A DNA stretch of 64,000 bases from positions 62,001-126,000 of the forward strand of contig NZ_QMFA01000010.1 of assembly GCF_003285005.1 (NCBI RefSeq), in the 5' to 3' direction. Below the pieces are notes generated by a model, which was not told the DNA's origin, searched no databases, and saw only the letters and a program-made list of their open reading frames with translations. The stretch is from Paenibacillus sp. YN15. Its GTDB lineage: Bacteria > Bacillota > Bacilli > Paenibacillales > NBRC-103111. A program made the translations under genes and the position numbers. Below, piece after piece: positions 25,801 to 33,238 of the stretch (position 1 is the first letter of the stretch; each line of letters begins with the position of its first letter).

Positions 25801-28213
25801 CTTCAGACTGCAGAAGCGCCTGCTTGGGACCAAACTCAACCTGGATCAAATTGGTGCCATAGCCGCCGAACTTGGGAATATCCCGGCGAACCTCGTCGAA
25901 ATGGCCGTACCCGGTAAAGATCACCTTGTCCTCCCCAACCGGATTCCCCGAGGAATCGGCTACATCGGCAATAAAGGAATAGCCGTCTATGCGGATGGGA
26001 GAAGAGCCTGTTCTATAGCGTTGAACGGCCTTTGCCTCCTTGGAGCCGTCCAGATAAGCCTGCAGATTGTCCGTCGCCTCCGTGTAAAGAAGGTCCAGTT
26101 GATCGGCTACATAAACCGCACGCTCCTTCTCGCCGTTCCGAACGTCATCCTTGCCGTATTGGATGAAATTTTCGATGACCGTGGCATTTACCGTCTCATA
26201 GTCCACCGCTATCCCTTGCTGCCGGGCCTGATCCAATAGCGCCTCCAGTTCGGGCAGCAGACTTTGCAGCCGGTCGAACCGGGCCAAAAGCTGCTCGTCA
26301 TTCTCATAGATGGCTATGGGGCTTTGATGGGTCTGTACCTCGCCCGTTGCAGTATCCTCAATTTCAAAATTGGCATGGTAATCGCCCCGTTCCCCGTACT
26401 GAACAGGAAAGGTCAATCTGACGGCATGTCCGGCGGGAACTGCGATTTGCCGCTCAACCCCCAGCTCCGCGGAGCGGACAAGCAGCGCTGCATCGGCCTG
26501 ATCGAAGTTTAACAGGTCCAAGGTGCGGATTACCGTATCTCCCGTCATGGCCGAAGCAGGAGCGGACAACCACGACAGCCATTTCGCCCCGTCGGCTACC
26601 AGCTTGGCTGTGCCAAATTGGGCGCTGTCCTTGCCACGGCCGATTCCGTCGGTCCATTGCAGCCAGCCTTTTCTCCCGCCGCCGTCATTGTCATTGATCA
26701 GGTAGGTGAACCGGAAGCTGTCCGCCGGCTTTTCCTTAAACAGGGACTTCCAGGGAAAGGAGGCCTCATACACCGTTGTTTGGGCGGCTTCATCTCTGGC
26801 TGCGGTCAAAGTGACCGCCTCCTTGCCCAATTGGGCATTGCCTGCGGCCCATCTCCAGACCTCCGGAGCATTTTCTGTAAGCCCCAAGCCATATTCGGTC
26901 TCATAAGCCGCGCCATCGGCGCTGAATGCCATCTGAATGCTGTCTCCGTTCCACATGTTTGATTCGGCTATGCCTTTATGAACCTGGTCCTTGACCTCAA
27001 ACCGGGCATAGAAGTTCTCCTCGTCGTAGGCAAACTTGACCTTGGCGGACAGGTCGGACGCGCCGCCCCAGCCGGTAACGTAGACTTGGCTGTTGTCCGC
27101 AGGCAGTTCCATGGCTTCCAGTCCCGACCAATGATCCGTCTGGCCGTTTTTCACAAGCGGCAAATAGCTCATCCCGCCAAGCGTGCTCATAAATGCGTTC
27201 AGCGGCATCGGCTCCTCCCCGGGAGCCGAAGGTTCGCCCGGTATCGCCGCCTTAGCGCTCAATCCCGGCTCGCTCCATTGGAAACCGGGGTCCGCCGCCT
27301 GGACCTCCAGCTGGACCGTCTGTCCCGGCGCAACGCCCTCCAGCCGGTAGCTTCGGACATCTCCCGGCAATTGGGCTTGAAGGCTGCCGTTTGCATAGAC
27401 GCGGTAAAACGCCACCCCGGATTCATCCTCGGCGGCGGGCCATTCCAGAAGCAGGGCAGCCCCGTCCTCCAAGGCGGCTGTCGTCAGGCGGGAGCCCTCA
27501 GGCCAAACCGGAGGAGCTGTGTCCCCGCTGACAGGAAGCTCGTAAGTAACGCTCAGGTAAGGCCGGTTTGCCGCCGCTTCCCTGCTGTTGAAGGCAGCGA
27601 TGCAATCGGCCCGCCCCCGGTCCAGCAAGGCCAGGCTGGCCCAGGAATCTCCCTTGGCCTGCTTGGCCCTCAGATATGCCGTAACATCATCGCTGTGCCA
27701 CGCTTCAGGCTGCTTGTTGAGCAGCGTAATGCCATTGCCGGCGGCTTCCGTGGCGGCCGGCTTGGTATTCCAGGTCAGAGCCGACTCGCTCCAGCTGTCG
27801 TTCTCCACCTGATACACGCTGACCGTAACCGCTTTGCCATTGGCTGCCGCTCCATCCGACGCCCCGCCGTAAAGATGAAGCTGCGCTTGTGCAATCCGTC
27901 CCGGAACGGCGCTTAAATCAAATTTCAGGAAGGATTCCCTCATGCTGTTGGGAGTGGTTAGGGAATATTTGACATGAAGCCGGCTCTCCTCTCCAAAATT
28001 TTTGCCCGCATCAATGCCCCCCTTCGCGTATGCATCCTCCGCGGCATAAACCTGCATAGTAACCGTTTGCAAAGATGCACCTGCGGTCCCGCTTGCCTCT
28101 GCCATATTTCCCGTCCATATCCCCGAGAAAAAGGAACATATCAGGACGGCGCTCATCGTGGCTGCCAGCCGGGGAATAAAGCGCTTCCCAAATTTCATAA
28201 AAAGTAAATTCAC
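22877..28213 (-). CDS. SLH-anchored multidomain glycosidase, GH42-like (copy B)
   Basis: Surface enzyme of 1778 residues. The start is a GTG at 28213 with GAGGAGG seven bases upstream. After the signal peptide comes a CBM96/DNRLRE-type domain (DAYAKGG to WSESALTWNTKP), then one fibronectin-III-like domain, a CBM9-like domain (WNGDSIQMAF), a helical spacer, a CBM4/9-like module and a GH42-like barrel. E1050 in TLSNEP and E1203 in FNSEDH are the catalytic candidates. A trimerisation-like domain, a DPGT/NPGT linker and three SLH repeats close it. It shares its core with copy A but differs at the N-terminus. The adjacent divergent AraC gene is its likely regulator. Confidence 0.87.
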   Translation of the reverse strand: MNLLFMKFGKRFIPRLAATMSAVLICSFFSGIWTGNMAEASGTAGASLQTVTMQVYAAEDAYAKGGIDAGKNFGEESRLHVKYSLTTPNSMRESFLKFDLSAVPGRIAQAQLHLYGGASDGAAANGKAVTVSVYQVENDSWSESALTWNTKPAATEAAGNGITLLNKQPEAWHSDDVTAYLRAKQAKGDSWASLALLDRGRADCIAAFNSREAAANRPYLSVTYELPVSGDTAPPVWPEGSRLTTAALEDGAALLLEWPAAEDESGVAFYRVYANGSLQAQLPGDVRSYRLEGVAPGQTVQLEVQAADPGFQWSEPGLSAKAAIPGEPSAPGEEPMPLNAFMSTLGGMSYLPLVKNGQTDHWSGLEAMELPADNSQVYVTGWGGASDLSAKVKFAYDEENFYARFEVKDQVHKGIAESNMWNGDSIQMAFSADGAAYETEYGLGLTENAPEVWRWAAGNAQLGKEAVTLTAARDEAAQTTVYEASFPWKSLFKEKPADSFRFTYLINDNDGGGRKGWLQWTDGIGRGKDSAQFGTAKLVADGAKWLSWLSAPASAMTGDTVIRTLDLLNFDQADAALLVRSAELGVERQIAVPAGHAVRLTFPVQYGERGDYHANFEIEDTATGEVQTHQSPIAIYENDEQLLARFDRLQSLLPELEALLDQARQQGIAVDYETVNATVIENFIQYGKDDVRNGEKERAVYVADQLDLLYTEATDNLQAYLDGSKEAKAVQRYRTGSSPIRIDGYSFIADVADSSGNPVGEDKVIFTGYGHFDEVRRDIPKFGGYGTNLIQVEFGPKQALLQSEVWSAWSTAKSGGVQADILLDRSVYRSGVGSLSIVNQSPTASNVFARVWQKVAVEPNTTYEVKAWIKGQDVKNVWFLGGDGWKTRCQAPKGTYDWTEAGCSYTTGSQQTSLEFMILSENTGTVWFDDVSITAAGGGENLLRYSGFDDSAVNSDKGYFISEAAIRSDLVQVLEQAAEHNVAVNVLLSPHYLPAWMKTEWPELNSNAIGFIKYNIEAPKARQVIQDYLQAVIPLIKDSPALHSVTLSNEPVFDTRRDAEAHTPAFQEYLSRQYNGNIAELNQVYGTGYSGFGEVPMPLDYSTTPQFYDWYRFNTNLFTGWHQWMADIVHEIAPDLPVHSKVMNGILGALDQGIDFEGMAALSDINGNDAHNYLNTGVDGQLDEYRFFDFLSSLKEAPVFNSEDHIIRDGDNNYVPEQVDHMRTVLWQGAMHRRSASTIWVWARTYSKTSDFRGSVLHRPDVVAEVGKTSLDLNRLVEEVTAFQNNRAKVAILYSLPALAYESKATYPDAVRKLYKAVSLSGAGVDFITEKQLREGKGSEYAMILVPMQQHLERDTLDNLLQYQESGGTVAIQGADSLRQDERNQALDETAREAVFDRAVILEKSWSAAQVKQWLSTTPFYKIAAPVVLIDEATGLPVTDVEWRSVQKDGQWLLNIANYGSTAKTVSVLANGEPLTSALNLIDGIAWNGDTLVLPRLSPILLQWAADEDPGTDPGTDPGTNPGTDPGTDPGTDPGTDPGTDPGTDPGTDPGTDPGTNPGTSPGTDPGANPGTNPEANSGANPGTSPGTDPGANPGTNSGEPKSFADILGHWAEPFIKLAAEAGMVQGYEDGVFRPDAPVTRGEWALLLVRALRLQQPDHAVKPFTDDAALPDWVREDMYQAAAAGIIEGYSDGTIAPALPITRAEMAVMLARAVGLRTSGTALPPYADAAEVPDWAQAAVVGVYEAGLMIGRDGGYFAPQDFATRAEAAVLLLRIDRD
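23424..23690 (-). repeat. In-frame linker repeat (DPGT/NPGT) in glycosidase B
   Basis: The linker before the SLH repeats is built of four-residue units D/N-P-G-T. At DNA level a 24-bp unit recurs almost perfectly at 23557, 23581, 23605 and 23629. Such repeats can change copy number by slippage in multiples of 12 bp without a frameshift, altering how far the enzyme stands off the wall. Confidence 0.9.
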
Positions 28214-28415
28214 ATTTGAGCCTCCTCTGCGATAATTTAAACCTGTTATCATTTTGAACCTGTGCGGATCGTCATTTCCCTCCTTTTCAATTCCGCATTA
28301 CCAAGGTAGCATCAATGCCTGAAGGCGAAAATTCATATATTTGGCTTTGATATGACTTTTTTAATCATGGGAGACTTTCCTTTTTCAGCCTGAACTTTCA
28401 TTACCGGTCATGCCG

Positions 28416-28445
28416 GAAATGCAAGTATCTGTTGAAAAATGCAAC
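28416..28445. promoter_or_regulatory. Direct-repeat operator candidate between glycosidase B and its regulator
   Basis: GAAATGCAAG at 28416-28425 and AAAATGCAAC at 28436-28445 are 20 bases apart. They lie 203 bases upstream of glycosidase B and 66 bases before the regulator start, in a 297-base divergent gap (28214-28510). I see no other clear motif in the gap and could not fix the promoters. The same pair precedes glycosidase A. Confidence 0.5.
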
Positions 28446-28510
28446 TTGCTTGCTCTGCATGGAGAGAATTATGATGGGAAGAGCACAAACGATTGAGGGG
28501 GCTTCTACGG

Positions 28511-30832
28511 ATGCAGAGAAATATGACGTACAAAATCCAGTTTATCTATGCTTCCCTCTTCATCATCATCATTGCCAGCACGGTGCTGATCTCTTATGCA
28601 AGCGGTACAAAACAGCTGGAGCGCGAGGTTGTCAGCTCCAACCTGCAGATGCTGAACCAGATCAATAAACGGATGGAAAGCACCCTGACCGAAATCGACC
28701 GGGCCATGATCCAGATGCTGCAAACGGGAGACGCCGCTTTTTTCTTCAATACGCCCCGTTCCGGCAGTCCCGAATATCTGATCCGGCTGGATGGCATCCA
28801 GTCCCAGATCAGCGGGCTCAAGCGCTCCTATCCCGCCATCCAGTCCGTGTATCTGTATTCCCGGGCCAACGAAATGCTGCTGTCCGACGAACTGCATAAT
28901 CCCACCTCCGAAGAGGCGGACAAAAATTGGATCAAGGCATTTTATACGGAAAGTGATTATTACAAATGGACGGTGAATCCCGTGTTTACGGAAAAATCCG
29001 TCAATCGCCATACGGTTACGTTGATCCGGTTTTATCCTATGGCAGAAAAGCCGGAGAACCGCACGGGGGTCATTGCCGTCAACCTGCCTGAGACCATGCT
29101 CTCAGACATGTTCTCCGATTTGCAGTTTGGCAGCAGCGGCAATGTGCTGGTCACGGACGGAGAGGGGACCATCCTGTCCCATGCGGATAAATCCCGGATC
29201 GGGCGGAATATCGCCGAGTACAGGCTGGGCGGGCAGGTTTTGTCTGAGCAGGACAGCGGTTACATCCGGCACAAAAACGGCAAAACCTCGGAGTGGGTGT
29301 TCTATTGCTCCTCCTCCTATACCGGGTGGAAGCTGGTCTATGTGGTGTCCCAAGGACAATTGAGCGGCCTGTTCCTGGCCATCCGCAATATTCTTTTGGT
29401 GCTGGCGGGCGGAATGGTGCTCTTGTCGGTGGGCTCCGTGGTGCTGGTCAACCGGACATGGTTCAGCCCCATGGAGCGGTTCATCAATAAGGTGGAATCC
29501 CTGCTGGGCAAGCGGGAGGGGGAGGCGGCGGGAGGCGCAGGAGGCCTGCGGCCGGACTTCCAACGTCTGGAGGGCAAAATCCGCGATGTGCTGGACGACT
29601 ATTCCGATGCGGTGCGCCAGCTCCAGGAGAGCAAACCCGCTCTGAAGCTGCAGATTCTGTTCGATATCGTCACCGGCCACCGGACCCGGTATGAGCTGGC
29701 CAAACCCTACTTTGACCATATCGGGCTGGAGCTGTATCCCGCCCATTACATCGTGATGATTGCCGAACTGGACAACAAGGCCCTTTTGGAGAAAATATCC
29801 GACCTGAACTTGTATCTCTATGCAGTCTGCAATGTGGCGGAGGAGCTGATGAGGGAAAGCGGCGGGGTGCTCAAGGGAGGAGCGGTGCAAATCAACGAGT
29901 ACCAGGTGGTGATGCTGGCCAGCTTCCGGGAGGAGGATGCCGCCGCGGACATGGAGCAGGCGGTGGAGTTTGCCCAGTCGCTGCGGGATGCTGTCCAGAC
30001 CTACATCAAGCATTCCGTGAGCATCGGCATCGGCTCCTACAGCCCCCGGTTCGCGGACATCAAGGACTCGTACCAGGCGGCCCAGGAGCGCATTCACTAC
30101 AAGCTGGTGGCCGGTCCCGGCACGGTTATTACCGTGGAATCCGTATCGGGCTGGGACGGCGCTGGGCTGATGGAGCTGTTTGATCTGGCCGACCAGCTGC
30201 AGGAGGCGGTGTGGCAGGCCAATCCGGACAAGGTGGCGGAGCTGCTGTCGGCGATATTCGCGCTGGCCGCCCAAAGCCGCTTCACCGACAAGACCATGGT
30301 TCAATTTGCCTTGCAGTTGATTTACAGAACCGGCAAAAAGGTGGCCGACCCGCTTCTTTTGGAACGCCTTCAGTCCGGCCATGCAGATATTGAAAGCCGG
30401 CTGACCCGGGCCGGGAGCTTGTCCGATATGCGCGGCTATCTGCTGGAGCTGATGGGGGAGATGGTGGAAGCCCTGGTGGAGAAGCGCAACTCCAAAACCA
30501 AGGCGGATGAGCTGGTGGCCCGGATTATGGCGTACATTTCCCGGCATTACGATCACAGCGGGCTGTCCCTGAATCTGCTGTCCGAGGAATTTGCCATCAG
30601 TCCCAACCATCTGAGCAAGCTCTTCAAGCAAAGCACCGGCATTAATTTTGTCGATTATCTGATTGCGGTACGGATGCAGGAGGCCCAGCGGCTGCTTCTG
30701 GCCAACCAGGACACTGTCAACCAGATTGCCGAGCGGGTAGGCTATACCAACGTCACCAGCTTCATGCGCAGCTTCAAAAAATACAGCGGCATGACCCCCT
30801 CCGAATTCCGGCAGGCGGAGCGGACGGATTAA
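28511..30832 (+). CDS. Membrane-bound AraC-family transcription regulator
   Basis: Regulator of 773 residues with an unusual sensor layout: a membrane span at about 7-27, an extracellular Cache-like domain to about 285, a second span near 290-312 (LFLAIRNILLVLAGGMVLL), a cytoplasmic linker region, and an AraC double helix-turn-helix from about 675 (LSLNLLSEEFAISPNHLSKLFKQ, QIAERVGYTNVTSFMRSFKKYSG). This type is frequent in Paenibacillus next to polysaccharide genes and probably senses a sugar or sugar-bound protein outside the cell. The ATG at 28511 is preceded by GAGGGGG; a TTG at 28493 extends the frame. It is divergent from glycosidase B and followed by a terminator. Confidence 0.9.
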   Translation: MQRNMTYKIQFIYASLFIIIIASTVLISYASGTKQLEREVVSSNLQMLNQINKRMESTLTEIDRAMIQMLQTGDAAFFFNTPRSGSPEYLIRLDGIQSQISGLKRSYPAIQSVYLYSRANEMLLSDELHNPTSEEADKNWIKAFYTESDYYKWTVNPVFTEKSVNRHTVTLIRFYPMAEKPENRTGVIAVNLPETMLSDMFSDLQFGSSGNVLVTDGEGTILSHADKSRIGRNIAEYRLGGQVLSEQDSGYIRHKNGKTSEWVFYCSSSYTGWKLVYVVSQGQLSGLFLAIRNILLVLAGGMVLLSVGSVVLVNRTWFSPMERFINKVESLLGKREGEAAGGAGGLRPDFQRLEGKIRDVLDDYSDAVRQLQESKPALKLQILFDIVTGHRTRYELAKPYFDHIGLELYPAHYIVMIAELDNKALLEKISDLNLYLYAVCNVAEELMRESGGVLKGGAVQINEYQVVMLASFREEDAAADMEQAVEFAQSLRDAVQTYIKHSVSIGIGSYSPRFADIKDSYQAAQERIHYKLVAGPGTVITVESVSGWDGAGLMELFDLADQLQEAVWQANPDKVAELLSAIFALAAQSRFTDKTMVQFALQLIYRTGKKVADPLLLERLQSGHADIESRLTRAGSLSDMRGYLLELMGEMVEALVEKRNSKTKADELVARIMAYISRHYDHSGLSLNLLSEEFAISPNHLSKLFKQSTGINFVDYLIAVRMQEAQRLLLANQDTVNQIAERVGYTNVTSFMRSFKKYSGMTPSEFRQAERTD

Positions 30833-30855
30833 CCTGATATGCCATGGACCGGACG

Positions 30856-30898
30856 AGCCGGGGAACAGCAGTTGTTCCCTGGCTGGTTCTTACTTTTT
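30856..30898 (+). terminator. Intrinsic terminator of the AraC gene
   Basis: AGCCGGGGAACA at 30856-30867 pairs over 12 positions with TGTTCCCTGGCT at 30873-30884 and is followed by a T-rich tail. Confidence 0.85.
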
Positions 30899-30904
30899 AT
30901 GGGA

Positions 30905-30932
30905 TTGGAGAAGAATAGAAATATGATACAAT
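30905..30932 (+). promoter_or_regulatory. Predicted sigma-A promoter of the toxin-antitoxin-like pair
   Basis: TTGGAG at 30905-30910 and TACAAT at 30927-30932 with a 16-base spacer. An ATG at 30931 overlaps the -10 box, which is why the GTG at 30955 is preferred as the gene start. Confidence 0.6.
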
Positions 30933-30954
30933 GAGCTTGAATGGGGGCGGTACC

Positions 30955-31161
30955 GTGGCAGAAATCATTCCATTTTCTCAAAAGCAGAAATCCAAAGATG
31001 AAGCGTTTGACCAGGCCGTTCAGTCCATAGAAAAGCGGTTCGGAGTTTCGTTTTGGGAATACATGGGTCTCGAAGGAAGAACGGAAGAAGTACAAGAAAA
31101 AATCAATAGGGCATTGCGTAAAGAGACTTTTCAACTGGCAAGCACATATGAGAAGGAATAA
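30955..31161 (+). CDS. Small protein upstream of a PemK-like gene, possible antitoxin
   Basis: A 68-residue protein starting at a GTG after a GGGGGCGG stretch: VAEIIPFSQKQKSKDEAF to the tail ETFQLASTYEKE. It is charged and predicted mostly helical. No ribbon-helix-helix or AbrB-type DNA-binding motif is recognisable, so it is not a standard MazE or PemI. Its place, 54 bases before a PemK/MazF-type gene and behind its own promoter, suggests an antitoxin. An upstream ATG at 30931 would add eight residues but falls in the -10 box. Function is inference from position. Confidence 0.55.
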   Translation: MAEIIPFSQKQKSKDEAFDQAVQSIEKRFGVSFWEYMGLEGRTEEVQEKINRALRKETFQLASTYEKE

Positions 31162-31215
31162 AAATTCATCCGTTTATTCAGGGTGAATTTTTTGTTGCAT
31201 AAGGGAGGACAAGCC

Positions 31216-31706
31216 GTGCGAACGTTCATCCGTGGTGATGTGTACGAAGGAAATATTCCTGTTTTCCAACACGATATTTTGACTCCGCCTCCCAGTTTTA
31301 CATTGCATGGGAAGCATCGGTTTGTCATTTTGCAACATTACCAGACCCTATGGGACATCCTAAATCTGTTTTGGTGATGCCTATCACTTCTGCAAAGGCG
31401 GAGGTGGAGCGCGCCTTGCGGGAAAAGCGTTCGGTTCGGGATACCTATGTAAAGCTGGACTGCGATCAGTTGGACTTTCTGAAAAATGACAGCTATGTGA
31501 GTACCGAGCAAATTATAAGCATCAATCGGGAATGGCTTCACGAAGATCCAATTGGACATTTGCCGAATGATGTACTGCTCCAAATTGATTTCCAACTGAT
31601 TCGGACGATGGGACTGCAAAAAGCGGTCCAAACCATTATCGAAGAACGGATTGCGCAGATCACCTTCCCCTCGATGCTGGAAACCGCGGCGAACCAGGAA
31701 GAATAG
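31216..31706 (+). pseudogene. PemK/MazF-family toxin gene interrupted by a frameshift
   Basis: The family usually encodes an endoribonuclease toxin. The first part, from a GTG with AGGGAGG nine bases upstream, reads RTFIRGDVYEGNIPVFQHD to GKHRFVILQHYQTL and stops at 31377. The second, in another frame from about 31350, reads GHPKSVLVMPITSAKAEVERAL to the end at 31706. Joined they give about 163 residues in a continuous PemK-like sequence. Restoring one G in the GGG at 31351-31353 fuses them cleanly as QTLWGHPKSV. It may be a true pseudogene, a recoding site or a sequencing error. Confidence 0.75.
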
Positions 31707-31773
31707 GCGGCAGAAGCTGCTTGAAGCGTCGCGGAGTTCCGTCCAGCGGCAGCGAGGCCGTCTGCGCAGGAGG

Positions 31774-31949
31774 ATAGCGGAACCCGATTTTCCGCTATTG
31801 CCTGGGGCGAAGGCGGACAGCCTCTAGTAGGGACAGTGAATTTCCGCTATCGTCCCCTTTTCTTTGCTCCGAAGCTCTGATTTACGGCGATAGCGGAAAA
31901 AAGCTGGCCCTATTCGGCCGATCCAAGCTCCGCGGCAGCAATAACGGAA
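31774..31949. repeat. Array 2: TTCCGCTAT motifs at about 48-52-bp spacing
   Basis: The core TTCCGCTAT(C/T)G occurs at 31790 and 31842 (52 apart) and in inverted orientation as ATAGCGGAA at 31774 and 31890 and ATAACGGAA at 31941 (51 apart). The first inverted and direct copies form a hairpin with nine-base arms. The array lies between the convergent ends of the toxin-like gene and an AraC gene, and lacks any credible reading frame. Confidence 0.75.
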
Positions 31950-31954
31950 AAAGC

Positions 31955-32205
31955 ATGGCCTTATTTCGCCTTCCCTTCTTTCTCCCCACGCAGCTGCCCG
32001 TTGCCAACCATCCCCTCAGGTTACTTTTTCCTCCTCTATACGTGTCCCCGCCAATTCCCGTTCTGCACCTTCCATTTTCCCTACTCGCACCCGCCGCTAC
32101 CTGCACACCTCCCCAACTCGCATCTTGCCTTTGCCGTGGACCGCACCCGTTGGCGTTTCAGCGTTTGGCTTACCGCCGCCTGCCGGAGGACCATGCCTTC
32201 GTCTC
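31955..32205. other. Gap with strong pyrimidine bias, no gene seen
   Basis: From about 31960 to 32130 the plus strand is very rich in C and T (ccttcccttctttctccccacg and following). Short open frames exist but none has a ribosome site or recognisable product. No terminator for the AraC gene ending at 32210 is obvious. Confidence 0.5.
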
Positions 32206-32209
32206 CCCT

Positions 32210-33067
32210 TCATGTCTCCCCCAAATCCGCTGACTTCCACTTTTGCCGGTACTGTTGGGGGCTGAGCTGGAATTGCTTCTTGAATATGCGGCTGAATTCC
32301 GCAGGGTCGGGGTAGCCTGCCTGCTCGCCGATGGCGCTTACCGGAGCGGACCCGGACAACAGCATGTCCTGGGCTTTGCGAAGCCTTCTGTGCCTGACAT
32401 AATCAACCGGCGACAGGTGCAGATACTGCTGGAACAAGGTTCTTAGATAATTGGGGGATAAATGAACGGATGCGGCTATGGACGCGGTGGAGAGCTCCTC
32501 GTGAAGATGGGCCTCTATATAGCGGCAGGCCTCGTCTACTCTGTCGTCCCTCCTGGACGAAGTGGTTGCCGGCTGGATGGGTACTTGGCTCAGCAATTGG
32601 CGAAGCCAGGCGTATTGCAGGGACAATAGCTGCAAGTGCTCCAGAATTTCCTCGCTGCTCTGCTCCAGGTCAAGCTGAGCGTCAAATTGATGGATCAGGC
32701 TGCGCCAAATTTGCTGCAGGACGGCGGAATCGGGGATCACGTGATGTGTCGGAAGCTTCAGCCAGGAGGCCAGGGAAGCGCCGAACAGGTCGGCTTCATA
32801 GCCGATGGACAGAAAGGCGATAGGTCGTTCATTTGTGCCCTGCACCTGAAGAGGCAAATAAGCCTCCGCGCAGAATAAGCTGCCGGGGCCAAGGGGATAC
32901 GCATGATGATTATAGATCACGTCCATGGTTCCGTCTGTAACCAACCAGAAGAAGGGATAGCGGTTCACGCGTTCAAACCGCCAGTCCGGAGGCATTTTCC
33001 ACTCATAGCCCCATTTGATATGAAACTGCAAATGATCGGCAGCGCTGAAGTGCAGCTTGTCCGCCAT
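32210..33067 (-). CDS. AraC-family regulator with cupin-type N-domain
   Basis: Regulator of 285 residues. Residues 1-150 resemble the AraC sugar-binding cupin (FHIKWGYEWKMPPDWRFERVN, DGTMDVIYNHHAYPLGPGSLFCAEAY). The C-terminal 100 residues form the AraC double helix-turn-helix (TASIAASVHLSPNYLRTLFQQ, IGEQAGYPDPAEFSRIFKKQ). AGGGGGA precedes the ATG at 33067; a longer frame to 33100 lacks such a site. It is divergent from the FAD oxidoreductase gene 172 bases away, a common layout for a regulator and its target. A sugar or sugar acid is the likely ligand. Confidence 0.88.
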   Translation of the reverse strand: MADKLHFSAADHLQFHIKWGYEWKMPPDWRFERVNRYPFFWLVTDGTMDVIYNHHAYPLGPGSLFCAEAYLPLQVQGTNERPIAFLSIGYEADLFGASLASWLKLPTHHVIPDSAVLQQIWRSLIHQFDAQLDLEQSSEEILEHLQLLSLQYAWLRQLLSQVPIQPATTSSRRDDRVDEACRYIEAHLHEELSTASIAASVHLSPNYLRTLFQQYLHLSPVDYVRHRRLRKAQDMLLSGSAPVSAIGEQAGYPDPAEFSRIFKKQFQLSPQQYRQKWKSADLGET

Positions 33068-33238
33068 GGCGGGTCCCCCTTTTACAGCGTTGTTTTTCAC
33101 AAGTATACCGTTGTTTCTCCCCTAACCGCAAGATGTCTGTTTTTGCTACTGTATAATTGTGATTAAACAAATATGAGGATGCGCTAACGGTCATGAGGAT
33201 TGTTGAAATTCACAAGTATTTAAAGGGGAGCTGCGAGG

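Noticed and set aside
28345-28365. Catabolite-response element
   Set aside because: TGAAGGCGAAAATTCA near 28320-28336 looks vaguely cre-like but has the wrong spacing and lacks the central CG symmetry.
30931-30954. ATG at 30931 as start of the possible antitoxin
   Set aside because: It overlaps the -10 box of the only good promoter, so the transcript would begin downstream of it.
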